This document shows, piece after piece, positions 17,120 to 25,444 of a DNA stretch of 38,779 nucleotides; the stretch's first letter is position 1; each line of letters begins with the position of its first letter. The translations under genes and the position numbers were made by a program. Source of the stretch: Bryobacterales bacterium (lineage in GTDB: Bacteria > Acidobacteriota > Terriglobia > Bryobacterales > Bryobacteraceae); contig DAIDIH010000319.1 of NCBI GenBank assembly GCA_027459465.1, forward strand, positions 1 through 38,779. The letters run 5' to 3'. The notes under the pieces were generated by a model. It was not told the DNA's origin and made no database searches. It worked only from the letters and a program-made list of their open reading frames with translations.

Positions 17120-17242
17120 GTCATCCTCTCTTCTTCTATCGGATGCGCCGGACCGCTTCTGGCGGCTTACCGCCCCGTTCCGTACGCTGCTCTCTCTACT
17201 CCTTCAAACGCACAACCAACCGGCTTCGTTGTGCTTCCTTCG

Positions 17243-17268
17243 GTAAAGGATAGTAAAGCCCTTGTAAA
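17243..17268. promoter_or_regulatory. Three direct GTAAA repeats (CpxR-box-like)
   Basis: GTAAA occurs at 17243-17247, 17253-17257 and 17264-17268, spaced by 5 and 6 bases. In Escherichia coli CpxR binds GTAAA-N5-GTAAA and controls cpxP and spy. Here the repeats lie between a Spy/CpxP-like gene (start 17119, minus strand) and the DUF58 gene (start 17317, plus strand). About one helical turn separates the copies, as expected for an OmpR-family regulator. No such regulator is encoded in the window. Confidence 0.5.
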
Positions 17269-17316
17269 GACACGCTTACATCCAGCCCCCCAACCTGTGC
17301 CATCCTCGGATCAGAG

Positions 17317-18435
17317 ATGGATTCCCGCCCGCCAACCCGGCCCGCCTCCCCCTCACTCGCTCAGCGTCTTCGCAGCAGCGCCTCGGCGGTTTTCGCCTAT
17401 TTCGCCGAACTCGGCTCCCGCCAGCAGATCACCCGCGCCGGGCTCCTGTTCTCCCTCGCCTGCACCCTGGTCGGCTTCGCCGCTTTCGCCTCCGCCAACA
17501 ACCTGCTCTTCCTCGTCGTAGCCGCGATGTTGGGCACACTGCTGGTCTCCGGCTTTGTCAGCCGGTTGACCCTGGCCGGCCTTGAATTGGAACTCGAACT
17601 TCCCCAATCCATCGTCTCGGGTCGGCCTGTCCTCGGCCGCGCCGTCGTCATCAATGCCAAGCACTGGATGCCGTCTTTCTCCGTCCACCTCGTCGCCACC
17701 GGCGAAGGCAGCCTTCCTACGCCCCTCTATTTCCCGATCCTCGGCAGCGGAAAGCGCACCTCCGCCCCGGTCGAGATGCTATTCCCGCACCGGGGCGTCT
17801 ACAACGGCAGCCGCTTCGTTTTCTCCACGTCGTTCCCGTTCGGATTCGCCGAGCGCCGCATGCCCGTCAACCTGCGGCACGAGTTTCTCGTTTACCCACC
17901 GCTCGATCCCCAGCCCGGCTTCGAACCGCTTCTCGCTTCCGCCTTCGAAGGGATCGAAGCGCGCACACGCGGCCTGGGCGCCGACTTCCACCACATTCGC
18001 CCGTATCAAGCCTTTGAAAGCATACGCCACGTCGATTGGCGCGCCACCGCCCACACCGGCGACCTTCAGGTCCGTGAATTTGCCCGCGACGACGATGCCG
18101 CAGTGGAACTTGTGCTTGACCTCGATGTGAGCCGCGAGCAGAGCGCCTGGTTCGAGTGGGCCGTAGCCTGTGCGGCTTGTTTGAGTTACCGGCTAACCGA
18201 ACGCGGGGCGCGGGTTCACTTCCGTACCGCCAATTTTGAGACACAAGTCCCACGAGACGGGGACGTCCACCGCATTCTCAGATATCTGGCTGTTGTCGAC
18301 CGTGATGAGGGACGCAATCTCCCCCCGCCCTCGTCCGCACACTTCCACCGCCTCGTTCTCAGCCCAGCCGCTGCCGCCGCGCCGGTCTGCGAAACCCCTT
18401 CCAAAATCTCAGATCCAGGCCGGGCGGATTCTTAA
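17317..18435 (+). CDS. DUF58 domain protein
   Basis: Membrane-anchored protein of 372 residues. Two hydrophobic segments (about 42-80) precede an extracytoplasmic-type beta region and a DUF58 (von Willebrand A-like) domain with the signature GLGADFHHIRPYQAFESIRH followed by VDWRATAHTGDLQVREF and VELVLDLDVS. DUF58 proteins usually sit next to a MoxR ATPase and a transglutaminase; neither is present here, so this copy is an orphan. The role of such proteins is uncertain (chaperone-like assembly or maturation is often proposed). The start is the ATG at 17317 with weak GATCAGAG upstream. Its stop overlaps the next gene's stop on the other strand by 4 bases. Confidence 0.85.
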   Translation: MDSRPPTRPASPSLAQRLRSSASAVFAYFAELGSRQQITRAGLLFSLACTLVGFAAFASANNLLFLVVAAMLGTLLVSGFVSRLTLAGLELELELPQSIVSGRPVLGRAVVINAKHWMPSFSVHLVATGEGSLPTPLYFPILGSGKRTSAPVEMLFPHRGVYNGSRFVFSTSFPFGFAERRMPVNLRHEFLVYPPLDPQPGFEPLLASAFEGIEARTRGLGADFHHIRPYQAFESIRHVDWRATAHTGDLQVREFARDDDAAVELVLDLDVSREQSAWFEWAVACAACLSYRLTERGARVHFRTANFETQVPRDGDVHRILRYLAVVDRDEGRNLPPPSSAHFHRLVLSPAAAAAPVCETPSKISDPGRADS

Positions 18436-18782
18436 TCCGCCTTCGCCTCTTCCACCATCAGGACCACCGGCTGCTCGATCATCTGTGAACGGTTCGCCGT
18501 CATCACCATCAGGTGATACTTCCCCGGCAGCATATGCGGCACCGTGAACTTCAACTCCGTAGCGGTCTGCTCCGTCATCTTGACCTGTGTGTCCTTCTTC
18601 TCATCGGTCAAATAAAGCTCGCAGACCTTGTTCTTGTCGAGGTTCATTCCCTTTGCCACGACGACAACGCCCGCCTTCGCGGTGTCCGGCTCAACCGTCT
18701 GGATCAAGGGCGCTTCCTGGAACGCCCATACGGCCGTCCCCAGCAACCCAAGCAGGATCGCGGCCGCTTTCAGGCCTCTCAT
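18432..18782 (-). CDS. Small exported IPT/TIG-like protein
   Basis: Secreted protein of 116 residues. Signal peptide MRGLKAAAILLGLLGTAVWA is followed by one immunoglobulin-like domain of IPT/TIG type: IQTVEPDTAKAGVVVVAKGM, then LDKNKVCELYLTD, LKFTVPHMLPGKYHLMVM and a last strand PVVLMVEEAKAD. Such domains usually mediate binding at the cell surface; the partner is unknown. GGGAGGTGG, with 4 bases between it and the ATG at 18782, decides the start over a longer frame that would begin at 18848. The stop shares the palindrome TTAA with the stop of the DUF58 gene. Confidence 0.75.
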   Translation of the reverse strand: MRGLKAAAILLGLLGTAVWAFQEAPLIQTVEPDTAKAGVVVVAKGMNLDKNKVCELYLTDEKKDTQVKMTEQTATELKFTVPHMLPGKYHLMVMTANRSQMIEQPVVLMVEEAKAD

Positions 18783-18970
18783 GATTCCACCTCCCGGTCC
18801 CAACACGTCTGCGCACCGGCTCCGGCGCGCACCCTGAGCACGCCACACACTCTGTGCTCAGATTACACCTATTGCAGTTGTGTGGCCATGCCTGGCGCGC
18901 GTCGGGGGCCGGGATGCAAGCGAGGCTACTGGAAATCCATTGGTTACCAAGGATTGCGCGATTTCACACC

Positions 18971-19543
18971 CTACTTCTTCGTGGGCATCGACCACGGCGG
19001 CGCCACTCCGTTGACGCGCGCATAGGCGATCGACTGCCCTAAATGCTCGCTCGAGTGCGCCAGAATACGCAGGTAGATGCGCCGAATCGTGGTCTTTTCC
19101 CCGAAGAACTCCGCCGCACCATTCAACTCCGCCTCATCCGCCGCCCGGAAATTGTGCTCCGCCGCCGTGACGGCCTCCTCAAGCATCCGCACTACGTCCG
19201 CCTTCGCCGTCACCTTGTGCTCCAACTCTGAACCCCACTTGTACATCTGCTGCGCCGTTGGGTGTGCGCCCGCGTTGGGATAGTACGACTTCGGCAAAGG
19301 CTTGCCCACCATCGCCAGCAGCATGAAGTCCGAGGCTGCTACGTGCACATAAACTCCGCTCACGCTCCGCACGCCCGGCCCTGGCCTCCAGCCGTAATTC
19401 TCCGCCGGCATCGCCTCCGCCAGCATCGTCAATTCCTTCGAGGCGCCCCGCAACTCCTCCAGGTACTCGTCGTGAAAGCCCGCCACCGTCTGCGCCGGCG
19501 CCACGCACGCCGCCATCGTCATCAGCAAGATCAGCCCCTTCAT
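18971..19543 (-). CDS. Exported DinB-family protein
   Basis: DinB/YfiT four-helix-bundle protein of 190 residues with a signal peptide (MKGLILLMTMAACVAPAQT). Metal-binding histidines fit the family: one in VYVHVAASDFMLLAM and two near the C-terminus in RILAHSSEHLGQSIAYAR. DinB-fold proteins include thiol-dependent transferases, but exported forms with this signal, common in Acidobacteria, are uncharacterised. AAGGAG five bases before the ATG at 19543 decides the start against two upstream ATGs. It diverges from the permease gene by 48 bases. Confidence 0.8.
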   Translation of the reverse strand: MKGLILLMTMAACVAPAQTVAGFHDEYLEELRGASKELTMLAEAMPAENYGWRPGPGVRSVSGVYVHVAASDFMLLAMVGKPLPKSYYPNAGAHPTAQQMYKWGSELEHKVTAKADVVRMLEEAVTAAEHNFRAADEAELNGAAEFFGEKTTIRRIYLRILAHSSEHLGQSIAYARVNGVAPPWSMPTKK

Positions 19544-19579
19544 CCTCGCTCCTTCTCGCATGATTCTTCTCAACACCGA

Positions 19580-19585
19580 TATACT
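19580..19585 (+). promoter_or_regulatory. Possible -10 element giving a leaderless permease mRNA
   Basis: TATACT ends 6 bases before the GTG start of the permease gene (19592). Transcription would begin at the start codon. No Shine-Dalgarno sequence exists upstream, which is consistent. Confidence 0.4.
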
Positions 19586-19591
19586 CTCCTG

Positions 19592-20923
19592 GTGTCCCAC
19601 GGCGCTTACCTGCTCACCCTCACATCCGCCGCGATCGCCCTTCTTCTCGTCCTCATCCTATGGGCGCGCATGCACGCCTTTCTCGCCATGTTCGTCTCGA
19701 GCATCGCTCTCGGTCTTGCCGCCGGCATGCAGCCGTTGAAGGTGCTCCACTCGCTCCAGAACGGCTTCGGCGATGCGCTCAGCTTCATCGCCATCGTCGT
19801 CGGCCTCGGCGCCATGATCGGCAAGTTTGTCGAACAGTCCGGAGGCGGGGAAGTGCTCTCGGAGTCTCTCCTCGCCGCCCTGGGCCGGGACCGCGCCGCC
19901 TGGGCCGTCCTCGCCGCCGCCTTTCTCGTCGGCCTGCCTGTTTTCTTCGAGGTCGGCTTCATCATCCTCGTCCCCATCGCCCTCGCCCTGGCCCGCGACA
20001 GCCGGCGCCCCGTCCTGCTTTACGGCCTGCCTCTCGCCGCCGCTCTCACCATTACCCACTCGCTCGTCCCGCCCCATCCGGCGCCCTCCGTCGCCGCGCA
20101 GCTTTTGGGCGCCGACACCGGCAGGATCATCCTCTGGGGCGCTCTTCTTTCGATTCCTCTCGCTATCCTCAGCGGCATTTTCTTTGGAGGCTGGGTCGCC
20201 CGCCGCTACCCGAACGCCGGCGCCGTCGCGCCGCCCGCGGCTCCCGTGGAAAAGCAGTCGCCGCCCCACGTCGCGGTCGTGGTGGCAATGCTCATCCTCC
20301 CCGTCGTGCTGATCTTCTTCGCTACCTTCGCCACAACCTTCCATCTCCCTGGAGCCGCACTCTGGCAGTTTCTCGGCCACCCCTTTACTGCTCTCCTGTT
20401 GGGCACGTTCGCCTGCATGTACTTACTCGGCTGGCGCCGGGGACTTTCCACCGCAAAGATCACCAAACTCGCCACCGATTCCCTCGGCCCCATGGCCTCG
20501 CTGCTGCTGATCATCGGCGCCGGCGGCGGGCTGAAGCAGGTTATCGTCGATTGCGGCGTGGGCAAATACGCCGGCACGCTCTTGGCCTCCGCCCCCATCT
20601 CCCCGCTCCTCGTCGCCTTCCTCACCTCCGCCCTGCTTCGCGCCGCACAAGGCTCGGCCACCGTCGCCATCGTCACCGCGGCGGGCATCCTCGCCCCCAT
20701 CCTCGGCCACGTCAACGGCTATAGCCAGGAAATCATCGTCCTCGCCGTCTGCGTCGGCGGCACCGCCATCAGCCACGTCAACGACGCCGGATTCTGGATC
20801 GTCAAGGAATATCTCGGTCTCACCGTGCCCGAAACCCTGCGAAGCTGGACCGCGATGAAAATCATCATGGGTTGCGGCGGAATCCTCATTCTGCTCGCGG
20901 TCCACGCCATCGCCGCGCGATAA
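19592..20923 (+). CDS. GntP-family permease
   Basis: Inner-membrane transporter of 443 residues and about 12-14 hydrophobic segments, in the gluconate:H+ symporter (GntP) family. Family marks: GLGAMIGKFVEQSGG, LVGLPVFFEVGFIILVPI, THSLVPPHPAPSVAAQLLG, GAGGGLKQVIVDCGVG, AAQGSATVAIVTAAGI and ISHVNDAGFWIVKEYLGL. Substrates of the family are gluconate and related sugar acids or short hydroxy acids. The GTG at 19592 aligns with the expected N-terminus; the frame is open further upstream, but that part overlaps the DinB gene and is rejected. DUF1810 follows 13 bases later. Confidence 0.92.
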   Translation: MSHGAYLLTLTSAAIALLLVLILWARMHAFLAMFVSSIALGLAAGMQPLKVLHSLQNGFGDALSFIAIVVGLGAMIGKFVEQSGGGEVLSESLLAALGRDRAAWAVLAAAFLVGLPVFFEVGFIILVPIALALARDSRRPVLLYGLPLAAALTITHSLVPPHPAPSVAAQLLGADTGRIILWGALLSIPLAILSGIFFGGWVARRYPNAGAVAPPAAPVEKQSPPHVAVVVAMLILPVVLIFFATFATTFHLPGAALWQFLGHPFTALLLGTFACMYLLGWRRGLSTAKITKLATDSLGPMASLLLIIGAGGGLKQVIVDCGVGKYAGTLLASAPISPLLVAFLTSALLRAAQGSATVAIVTAAGILAPILGHVNGYSQEIIVLAVCVGGTAISHVNDAGFWIVKEYLGLTVPETLRSWTAMKIIMGCGGILILLAVHAIAAR

Positions 20924-20936
20924 TCGAAGTGCCTCC

Positions 20937-21368
20937 ATGCCGGACGCCTTTAACCTGCAGCGCTTCGTCGACGCCCAGGCCCCGGTCTACGACAACGTCC
21001 GCCGCGAACTCCGCGCCGGCTGCAAAACCAGCCACTGGATGTGGTTCATCTTTCCGCAGATCCAAGGCCTCGGTCACAGCCCCACGGCCCGAAAGTACGC
21101 CATCTCAGGCCGCGACGAAGCCAAGGCCTACTTACAGCACCCTATCCTCGGCCCGCGCCTCATCGAGTGTACGAACCTTGTCAACCAAGTCGAAGCAAAA
21201 TCGGCGGACGGCATCTTCGGCTACCCCGACGACTTGAAGTTTCGCTCTTCGATGACCCTTTTCGCCGAAGTAAGTCCCGACAACCCCGTCTTCGTCGACG
21301 CGCTCGACAAATACTTCGGAGGCGAGCCCGACCAGCTAACTCTTGACCGTCTCGCCCGTCGCGAGTAG
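20937..21368 (+). CDS. DUF1810 family protein
   Basis: Small cytoplasmic protein of 143 residues and the typical DUF1810 length. Recognised by the N-terminal FNLQRFVDAQAPVYDNVRRE, the TSHWMWFIFPQIQGLGHSP block and RKYAISGRDEAKAYLQHP, which are nearly invariant in the family, and by FGYPDDLKFRSSMTLFAEV. The function is unknown. It begins 13 bases after the permease gene and may be cotranscribed; GATAAT at 20919-20924, overlapping the permease stop codon, could be its own -10. No ribosome-binding site is evident. Confidence 0.9.
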   Translation: MPDAFNLQRFVDAQAPVYDNVRRELRAGCKTSHWMWFIFPQIQGLGHSPTARKYAISGRDEAKAYLQHPILGPRLIECTNLVNQVEAKSADGIFGYPDDLKFRSSMTLFAEVSPDNPVFVDALDKYFGGEPDQLTLDRLARRE

Positions 21369-21442
21369 ACCCTCACCACCGGCTCGCCTCGATGTCGGTC
21401 TCCCGCCCGCCGCTCAAAAGCCGTTAAGGCAACGCCAACGCG

Positions 21443-22402
21443 CTACACCCACCACGCCGCGCCGGCAGGCTCGCGAATCACGATCGAGTTCAGGAACGCC
21501 GCCGCCTTCTGCAGTCCTTCCTCGGCCGACATCAGCGAATCCTCATGCTCGATCGACAACACGTAGTCGTAGCCGTACATCCGCAGCGTGGAGATGAACT
21601 CCTTCCACCACCCGAACGCGTGCCCGTAGCCCACCGTCCGGAAGATCCAGCCGCGCTCCCGCTCCTCGGTGTACTTCTTCGTGTCGAGCACGCCGGTCTT
21701 CGGCAGGTTCGTCGCGTAGATCTGCGTGTCCTTGGCGTGCACGTGGAAAATCGAGTCGCCCAACACGCGAATCGCAGCGATCGGATCGATCCCCTGCCAG
21801 AACATGTGGCTCGGGTCGTAGTTCACGCCCACGTTCGGACCCGCTTCCTTCCGCAGCCGCAGCATCGTCTCCGGACTATAAGCCACAAACCCCGGATGCA
21901 TCTCGATGGCGATCTTCACGCCGTGGTCGGCCGCGAATTTCGCGTGTTTGGTCCAGTACGGGATCACTTTTTTCGACCACTGCCACTCGAGCAGGTCCAG
22001 AAAGTCCGGCGGCCACGGGCAAGTCACCCAGTTCGGGTACTTCGCCTTGTCGCTGTCTCCCGGACAGCCCGAGAAATCGATCACCACCGGCACGCCCAGT
22101 TTCTCGGCCAGGCGCACCGTCTTCTTCGACACCTCCGCATGCGCCTTCCCGATCGCCGGATCCGGATGCAACGCGTTTCCGTGGCAGCTCAGCGCGCTGA
22201 TCGAGAACCCTTCGTCCTCCAGCTTCGCCTTGAACTCCTTCAACTCCTTCGTGCGGTCGAGCAGCGCGAGCGGAAGATGCGGATCCCCCGGATAGTTCCC
22301 CGTGCCCAACTCCACCGTGTTAATGCCGATCGCCTTCAACTTCGCCAGGACCTGGTCCAGCGGCATCTGGCCCATCAGGGCCGTAAATACGCCAACTCTC
22401 AT
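21443..22402 (-). CDS. Sugar phosphate isomerase/epimerase (TIM barrel)
   Basis: Xylose-isomerase-like TIM-barrel protein of 319 residues (AP endonuclease 2 family). Metal-binding acidic and His positions are recognisable: AIEMHPGFVAYSPETMLRL, VGVNYDPSHMFWQGIDP, FHVHAKDTQIY and the C-terminal LSIEHEDSLMSAEEGLQKAA. The N-terminus MRVGVFTALMGQMPLDQVL and ISALSCHGNALHPDP are common in the acidobacterial/planctomycete branch. It probably isomerises or epimerises a sugar derivative in the cytoplasm; the substrate is unknown. It follows the M28 peptidase gene by 27 bases on the same strand. Confidence 0.9.
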   Translation of the reverse strand: MRVGVFTALMGQMPLDQVLAKLKAIGINTVELGTGNYPGDPHLPLALLDRTKELKEFKAKLEDEGFSISALSCHGNALHPDPAIGKAHAEVSKKTVRLAEKLGVPVVIDFSGCPGDSDKAKYPNWVTCPWPPDFLDLLEWQWSKKVIPYWTKHAKFAADHGVKIAIEMHPGFVAYSPETMLRLRKEAGPNVGVNYDPSHMFWQGIDPIAAIRVLGDSIFHVHAKDTQIYATNLPKTGVLDTKKYTEERERGWIFRTVGYGHAFGWWKEFISTLRMYGYDYVLSIEHEDSLMSAEEGLQKAAAFLNSIVIREPAGAAWWV

Positions 22403-22429
22403 GTGAAAGTCTCTCGCTCCCTTAAGCGT

Positions 22430-24130
22430 TCAGTTTCCCGACGTCCGCGACCCCGCACTGCTCGACTCGCGTTCCGTCTTCGGTAGTTCCGGCAGCGGCT
22501 TTGGCAACTCCCTGCGCGGCAGCATCGCCGGCCGCGTCGCCGCGTCGTAGACCACAGACGCGATCACCGCCGCCGATTGCATCATATCGCCTGCCTCGAT
22601 GTGATCGTAAGTGTCCATGTCCGAGTGATGCGTGATCGTTCCGTAATCCATCGGATCCTGGATGAACTGGAACCCCGGCAGACCGACCGCGTCGAACGAC
22701 AGATGATCCGTTCCGCCCGTGTTCCGGATCGTGATCTGGCTCACGCCCAAGTCGTGGAACGGGGCCAGCCACGCCGCGAAAATCGGCCGCATCGCGTCGT
22801 TGCCCTGCAGGTACACCCCGCGGATCTTGCCCGTCCCGTTGTCGAGGTTGAAATAACCGGAAAGCTTGGCCTGCTCGGCCGTGATCTTCATCGTCTTCGG
22901 GTCGCCGAAATGCTCCTTCACGTAAGCCTGCGATCCCAGCAGCCCCTGCTCCTCGCCGCTCCACAACGCGATGCGCACCGTCCGGTCCATCTTGAGATTG
23001 AGCGCCTTCAGAATGCGCATCGCCTCCATCATCGCCGCGCTTCCCGCGCCGTTGTCCGTCGCTCCCGTCCCGCTGTGCCAGGAGTCGAAGTGCGCGCCTA
23101 CCATCACCACTTCGTCGCGCTTGTCGCCGCCCGGAATCTCGCCCACCAGGTTGTAGGAATCGATATCTCCCGCCGAGGACTCCTCCTTCAAATTCACCCG
23201 CACCTTCACCGGCGCCTTCTTCTCGATCAGCCGCACCATCCGGTCATACTGCTCGGCCGTGACGACGAACGTCGGCGGCGCCAGCGGATACTTGCTTTTG
23301 TACGATCCGGCCGCTTCGGCGGACACCATGCCCGCGTGCGCCCGCGTGTCGGCCTGAATCACACCCGCGACGCCTTCCTCTTTCAAAAACGTCGAGAACT
23401 TCGCCCGCTGATCCTGGATCTTGTCGAACAATTCGTCCAGCACCGCCGGCGGCATGTTCATCATGTATGCCCGCGCCTGCTGCGGATCTTCCGGAATCTC
23501 GATATGCGCCGGGTCCACCTTCACCGGCGGAACGGGCTCCGGCGCGATGCCGATTTCGGAAAGCTGCTTTTCGTCGTAGCGCACGAACGGTGCGCTCGTC
23601 CAAGGCTTCGGATCGATTGCGTTCGTGACGAGCACGATCTTGCCGCGCAGCTTGCCCTTCCACTTCTGCTCGTATTTCTCGATCGCCTCCTCGTTTGCTT
23701 TCAGGTTCAGCCGCATGCGGCCCCGCCCGAGCGGCGCCAGCACTGCGTCCCCCGTTACCGGACCGTCCGTGCTGCTCGACCACGCCAGCGGCGCCGCCGT
23801 CAGCGACGAATACCGCGGCTCAACCATTTCCACCGAAAATTGTTTCAACGACCAGCTCCGCCCGAACGTCCATTTCTCCCGGTGTACGTTCTCCAGGCCA
23901 TATTCCTTCAGCCGGTTCTCGGCCCAACCCATCGCCTCCAGAAACTCCGGCGACGCCGTCAACCGCGGCCCATATCGGTCGGTCAGATTCTCGAGGATAT
24001 CCATCACCTGCGAGTGCTTGAACTCCTCGGCGCGGATCCGGTTCACAACTTGTAAGTCCGGCTGGTCCTGGGCAAGAACGATTCCCGCTCCAAGAAAAAT
24101 GACGGCACAAACGGAGAAGGTGCGAGACAT
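22430..24130 (-). CDS. Exported M28 zinc aminopeptidase with PA domain
   Basis: Secreted metallopeptidase of 566 residues. A signal peptide (residues 1-20, ending VLAQD) is followed by an N-terminal region, a protease-associated insert (about 120-300) and the M28 catalytic domain. Zinc and catalytic residues are visible: His347 in GAHFDSWH, Asp359 in GATDNGAGS, Glu393-Glu394 in SGEEQGLLGS, Asp in YFNLDNGTG and His in ITHHSDMDTYDHI. The family releases N-terminal residues from peptides in the periplasm or outside the cell. A perfect TATAAT ends 7 bases before the ATG and there is no Shine-Dalgarno sequence. The tail after about residue 545 is Pro/Ser-rich and low in conservation. Confidence 0.92.
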   Translation of the reverse strand: MSRTFSVCAVIFLGAGIVLAQDQPDLQVVNRIRAEEFKHSQVMDILENLTDRYGPRLTASPEFLEAMGWAENRLKEYGLENVHREKWTFGRSWSLKQFSVEMVEPRYSSLTAAPLAWSSSTDGPVTGDAVLAPLGRGRMRLNLKANEEAIEKYEQKWKGKLRGKIVLVTNAIDPKPWTSAPFVRYDEKQLSEIGIAPEPVPPVKVDPAHIEIPEDPQQARAYMMNMPPAVLDELFDKIQDQRAKFSTFLKEEGVAGVIQADTRAHAGMVSAEAAGSYKSKYPLAPPTFVVTAEQYDRMVRLIEKKAPVKVRVNLKEESSAGDIDSYNLVGEIPGGDKRDEVVMVGAHFDSWHSGTGATDNGAGSAAMMEAMRILKALNLKMDRTVRIALWSGEEQGLLGSQAYVKEHFGDPKTMKITAEQAKLSGYFNLDNGTGKIRGVYLQGNDAMRPIFAAWLAPFHDLGVSQITIRNTGGTDHLSFDAVGLPGFQFIQDPMDYGTITHHSDMDTYDHIEAGDMMQSAAVIASVVYDAATRPAMLPRRELPKPLPELPKTERESSSAGSRTSGN

Positions 24131-24137
24131 AGCGCCT

Positions 24138-24143
24138 ATTATA
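24138..24143 (-). promoter_or_regulatory. -10 element (TATAAT), likely leaderless mRNA
   Basis: A perfect TATAAT on the minus strand ends 7 bases before the M28 peptidase ATG at 24130. TTGGGC lies 15 bases further upstream as a possible -35. The predicted transcription start coincides with the start codon. Confidence 0.5.
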
Positions 24144-24182
24144 TGCCTCGCCTAACTGGCCCAACGCGCCGGGTACGGATGC

Positions 24183-25244
24183 TCAGCGCACGTCGAGGTT
24201 GAGCGGGTCCAGCATCCACAGCGTCTGGCCAGCAGGCGAGCGCGGCACAAGGTCAAACGATCCGTAGACCTCGAACACCGCCAGGCCCTGCACCTGCGGC
24301 GCGCACTCGCTCACCTTCCCCAGTACCGCCACTACGTCGTCTTGGTGTAAGTCGCCAAAGTTCAGCGAGTGCAGCGTCCACTCATTTCCCCCGGCCGCCG
24401 ATTCGGGAACCTGCTTCGGCTGGAACGGGGAAATCCGGAATAGCCCCGCCGGATGTACGTGCACAGTCAACACCTTCTCCGAATGAACGTCCGCCACTTC
24501 CACTGTCTCCGTCAGTGCGTCAATTGAACGCACGCGTCCCACGAAAGTCCGGAACCCGCCAAGAACGATCAACCCGGCTCGCATGGATGTCCTGTCCGCG
24601 CTGCTTTGCCCGCGGATGTACACCTTACTGCCGACGCTCAATTCCTCCCACGAGCCCGCTTCCGCGTCGTCCAGCGCAATCGCATCCTCGCCGTAACGCC
24701 GGATGGCCACCGGTTCTTCGGCATCCACTCGAAGCGCGTGAAGGGAACCGTCCTTGCTTACCCGGTTCACCTCAATACAGCGCGTGGCCGCGTCCAGCTT
24801 CGTAATCGTTCCAAAAGCACTATCCCGGTGAAGCGTCGCGAGCACATGTAACTGCTGCTGCTGCATATCCGTCCGGCTCAGCACCAGAATTGCCGAAGCC
24901 GCCGAGGTCTCGTTTCCTTCGAACTGCACGCACAACCGGTCGCCGATGTTAATCGCGTGTGGATCGATCGTCTGCAGAATCCCCGCCCCGGATCGAGTGA
25001 GAAATCGGGTCGATGCCGAGAACGGAATTGTCTCTATCCGGCAGTTATCGTCGCGCTTCAAAAGTAAGCTTCCGTTCAGCACATCCGTCCCGGTCGCAAT
25101 GCCGACGCGCGAGCAATATCTGCCCGGGGATACTTCTTTCAAGGACAAACTGGAGCTCGCAGTCTGTGCGGTTGCCTGTGAACCCGGAAGACTGCCGAGC
25201 AGAAGACAAAGAATCTCAGCCCTCCGGAAAAAGCTCCGTTGCAT
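24183..25244 (-). CDS. Exported DUF5666-like protein
   Basis: Exported protein of 353 residues. After a signal sequence (FRRAEILCLLLGSLPGSQAT) come two to three OB-like beta repeats of the DUF5666 kind, each a 'G-x-[IV]-x-x-[IL]-D..T-x-x-[IV]-x-V' pattern followed by 'V-x-V-x-x-x' strands: FGTITKLDAATRCIEVNRV, and FVGRVRSIDALTETVEVADV, with an earlier, more degenerate unit near LLLKRDDNCRIETIPF. The function of these repeats is unknown. GGAGGT 11 bases before the ATG at 25244 favours that start over a longer frame (to 25322). It is flanked by two other exported-protein genes on the same strand. Confidence 0.7.
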   Translation of the reverse strand: MQRSFFRRAEILCLLLGSLPGSQATAQTASSSLSLKEVSPGRYCSRVGIATGTDVLNGSLLLKRDDNCRIETIPFSASTRFLTRSGAGILQTIDPHAINIGDRLCVQFEGNETSAASAILVLSRTDMQQQQLHVLATLHRDSAFGTITKLDAATRCIEVNRVSKDGSLHALRVDAEEPVAIRRYGEDAIALDDAEAGSWEELSVGSKVYIRGQSSADRTSMRAGLIVLGGFRTFVGRVRSIDALTETVEVADVHSEKVLTVHVHPAGLFRISPFQPKQVPESAAGGNEWTLHSLNFGDLHQDDVVAVLGKVSECAPQVQGLAVFEVYGSFDLVPRSPAGQTLWMLDPLNLDVR

Positions 25245-25444
25245 TGACACAAGACACCTCCGGCCCCCTGTCCGCCTCCAATCCCAGCAATCGGAATGCC
25301 GAGCGCCGCGCTGTGCGTGCAATCCTCACGAATTCAACTGGTTGGACCGGCGAAGCCGGCGTCTGGATCCCTTTCCGCACGGACCGATGGTGGTGATATC
25401 GCTCAACGGGATTCACCTCCGGCGGCAAGCCGGCGCTGTGTTCG

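Noticed and set aside
19262-19591. N-terminal extension of the GntP-type permease
   Set aside because: It overlaps the DinB gene and gives a basic non-membrane sequence; GntP proteins begin close to the GTG at 19592.
22577-24055. Long plus-strand frame opposite the M28 peptidase
   Set aside because: Low-complexity Arg/His/Leu product with no motif; the peptidase on the other strand has an intact active site.
25216-25428. 70-residue minus-strand frame with GGAGGTGAATC upstream
   Set aside because: It would start with TTG, runs into the DUF5666-like gene and shows no domain or conserved feature.
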